Below are positions 22,697 through 22,881 of a DNA stretch of 22,881 nucleotides, in pieces. The notes beneath the pieces were generated by a model that was not told the origin of the DNA, did not search any database, and saw only the letters and a list, made by a program, of their open reading frames with translations. Both the position numbers and the translations under genes were made by a program. The stretch's first letter is position 1; every line of letters begins with the position of its first letter. Source of the stretch: CBDUVZ01 sp965370805 (GTDB lineage: Bacteria; Hydrothermota; Tepidihabitantia; Tepidihabitantales; Tepidihabitantaceae); assembly GCA_965370805.1 (NCBI GenBank), contig CBDUVZ010000040.1:1-22881 (forward strand), in the 5' to 3' direction.

Positions 22697-22725
22697 ATGA
22701 TACAGTATTATCTCATTGGTCGCAA
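22697..22725 (-). promoter_or_regulatory. Predicted promoter and possible operator of the HTH gene
   Basis: Minus strand: -35 TTGCGA (22725-22720), 17-bp spacer, -10 TATCAT (22702-22697). A short imperfect dyad, GATA-N6-TATC (22699-22712), overlaps the -10 and could be the gene's own operator. The start site near 22690 leaves only ~14 nt, containing the Shine-Dalgarno. Confidence 0.5.
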
Positions 22726-22826
22726 GCCGGAATTCCGCGCAACCTCCTCACTCATAGCCTGTTAGCCGGGTCCCACGAAAACCCCCTCCCCCGCCCAGGA
22801 TGTTGCCTACATTGTTCCCCAGAACC

Positions 22827-22874
22827 GCCGCCAACTACGTCGCTAATCCCGCCGTCAGCTACGTCGCCAATTTC
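22827..22874 (+). repeat. Two imperfect 24-bp tandem units at the window edge
   Basis: Units 22827-22850 and 22851-22874 share 19 of 24 bases (core CTACGTCGC-AAT). A frame opening at ATG 22800 reads through them off the end of the window, giving A-N-Y-V-A-N-P then A-V-S-Y-V-A-N-F. It has only AGG next to the ATG and is too short to call a gene. 22741-22799 shows nothing else. Confidence 0.45.
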
Positions 22875-22881
22875 CTCGCAA

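Noticed and set aside
21453..22700. Long plus-strand frame (415 codons) opposite the HTH gene
   Set aside because: Its translation is low-complexity Pro/Arg/His-rich with no domain, it starts inside a repeat block, and the minus-strand gene has an HTH, a Shine-Dalgarno and a promoter.

Overview
The window looks like chromosomal sequence from an uncultured, GC-rich, two-membrane (diderm) bacterium. lpxB, tolB, an OmpA/Pal-type module and three predicted outer-membrane beta-barrels that end in an aromatic residue all point to an outer membrane. The mix of PQQ-type and regulator-type beta-propellers with a Por-like C-terminal domain, PorV/FadL-like barrels, and intergenic repeats made of short near-tandem words resembles candidate division WOR-3 and related FCB-side lineages. 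That placement is inference from gene style, not a phylogeny. I see no tRNA, rRNA, CRISPR array, transposase or phage gene.

Layout. 84-1613 (+): secreted PQQ-propeller protein. 1641-2678 (-) lpxB and 2742-3578 (+) agmatinase-family enzyme: divergent, apparently leaderless, with -35 boxes overlapping in one palindrome. 3680-5812 (-): large secreted propeller protein with a Por-like C-terminal domain. 5909-8196 (-): two-gene surface-polysaccharide operon (rhamnosyltransferase-type GT2, then a polyprenyl-phosphate sugar-1-phosphate transferase) joined by a GTGA overlap. 8452-12552 (+): acyl-CoA operon of glutaconate-CoA-transferase-like subunits A and B followed by two paralogous acyl-CoA dehydrogenases. 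12657-19038 (+): tightly packed envelope operon of a PorV-like barrel, a helix-hairpin-helix/barrel protein, a second barrel and a 5'-nucleotidase-family protein. 19271-20590 (-): TolB-like protein. 20959-21219 (+): 86-codon zinc-ribbon protein with a CTG start. 21534-22676 (-): XRE-type HTH protein of unknown role.

How parts fit. lpxB, the glycosyltransferases, the barrels, TolB and the OmpA module all serve the outer envelope. The CoA-transferase/dehydrogenase genes form a separate catabolic unit. Eight promoters can be read by eye with one grammar: TTGA-type -35, 16-17 bp spacer and a TATAAT-like -10.

Most unusual points. (1) The 5'-nucleotidase-family gene carries a complete OmpA/Pal peptidoglycan-binding module nested inside its metallophosphatase domain, and three of the seven expected metal ligands are replaced. 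(2) At least six intergenic blocks carry word-like, partly palindromic repeats. Three sit between convergent genes, one forms a 21-codon leader ORF coupled to an acyl-CoA dehydrogenase, and one supplies the start of a signal peptide. (3) lpxB and the agmatinase gene share a palindromic -35 and appear leaderless. (4) A small zinc-ribbon gene is easily missed because its best start is CTG.
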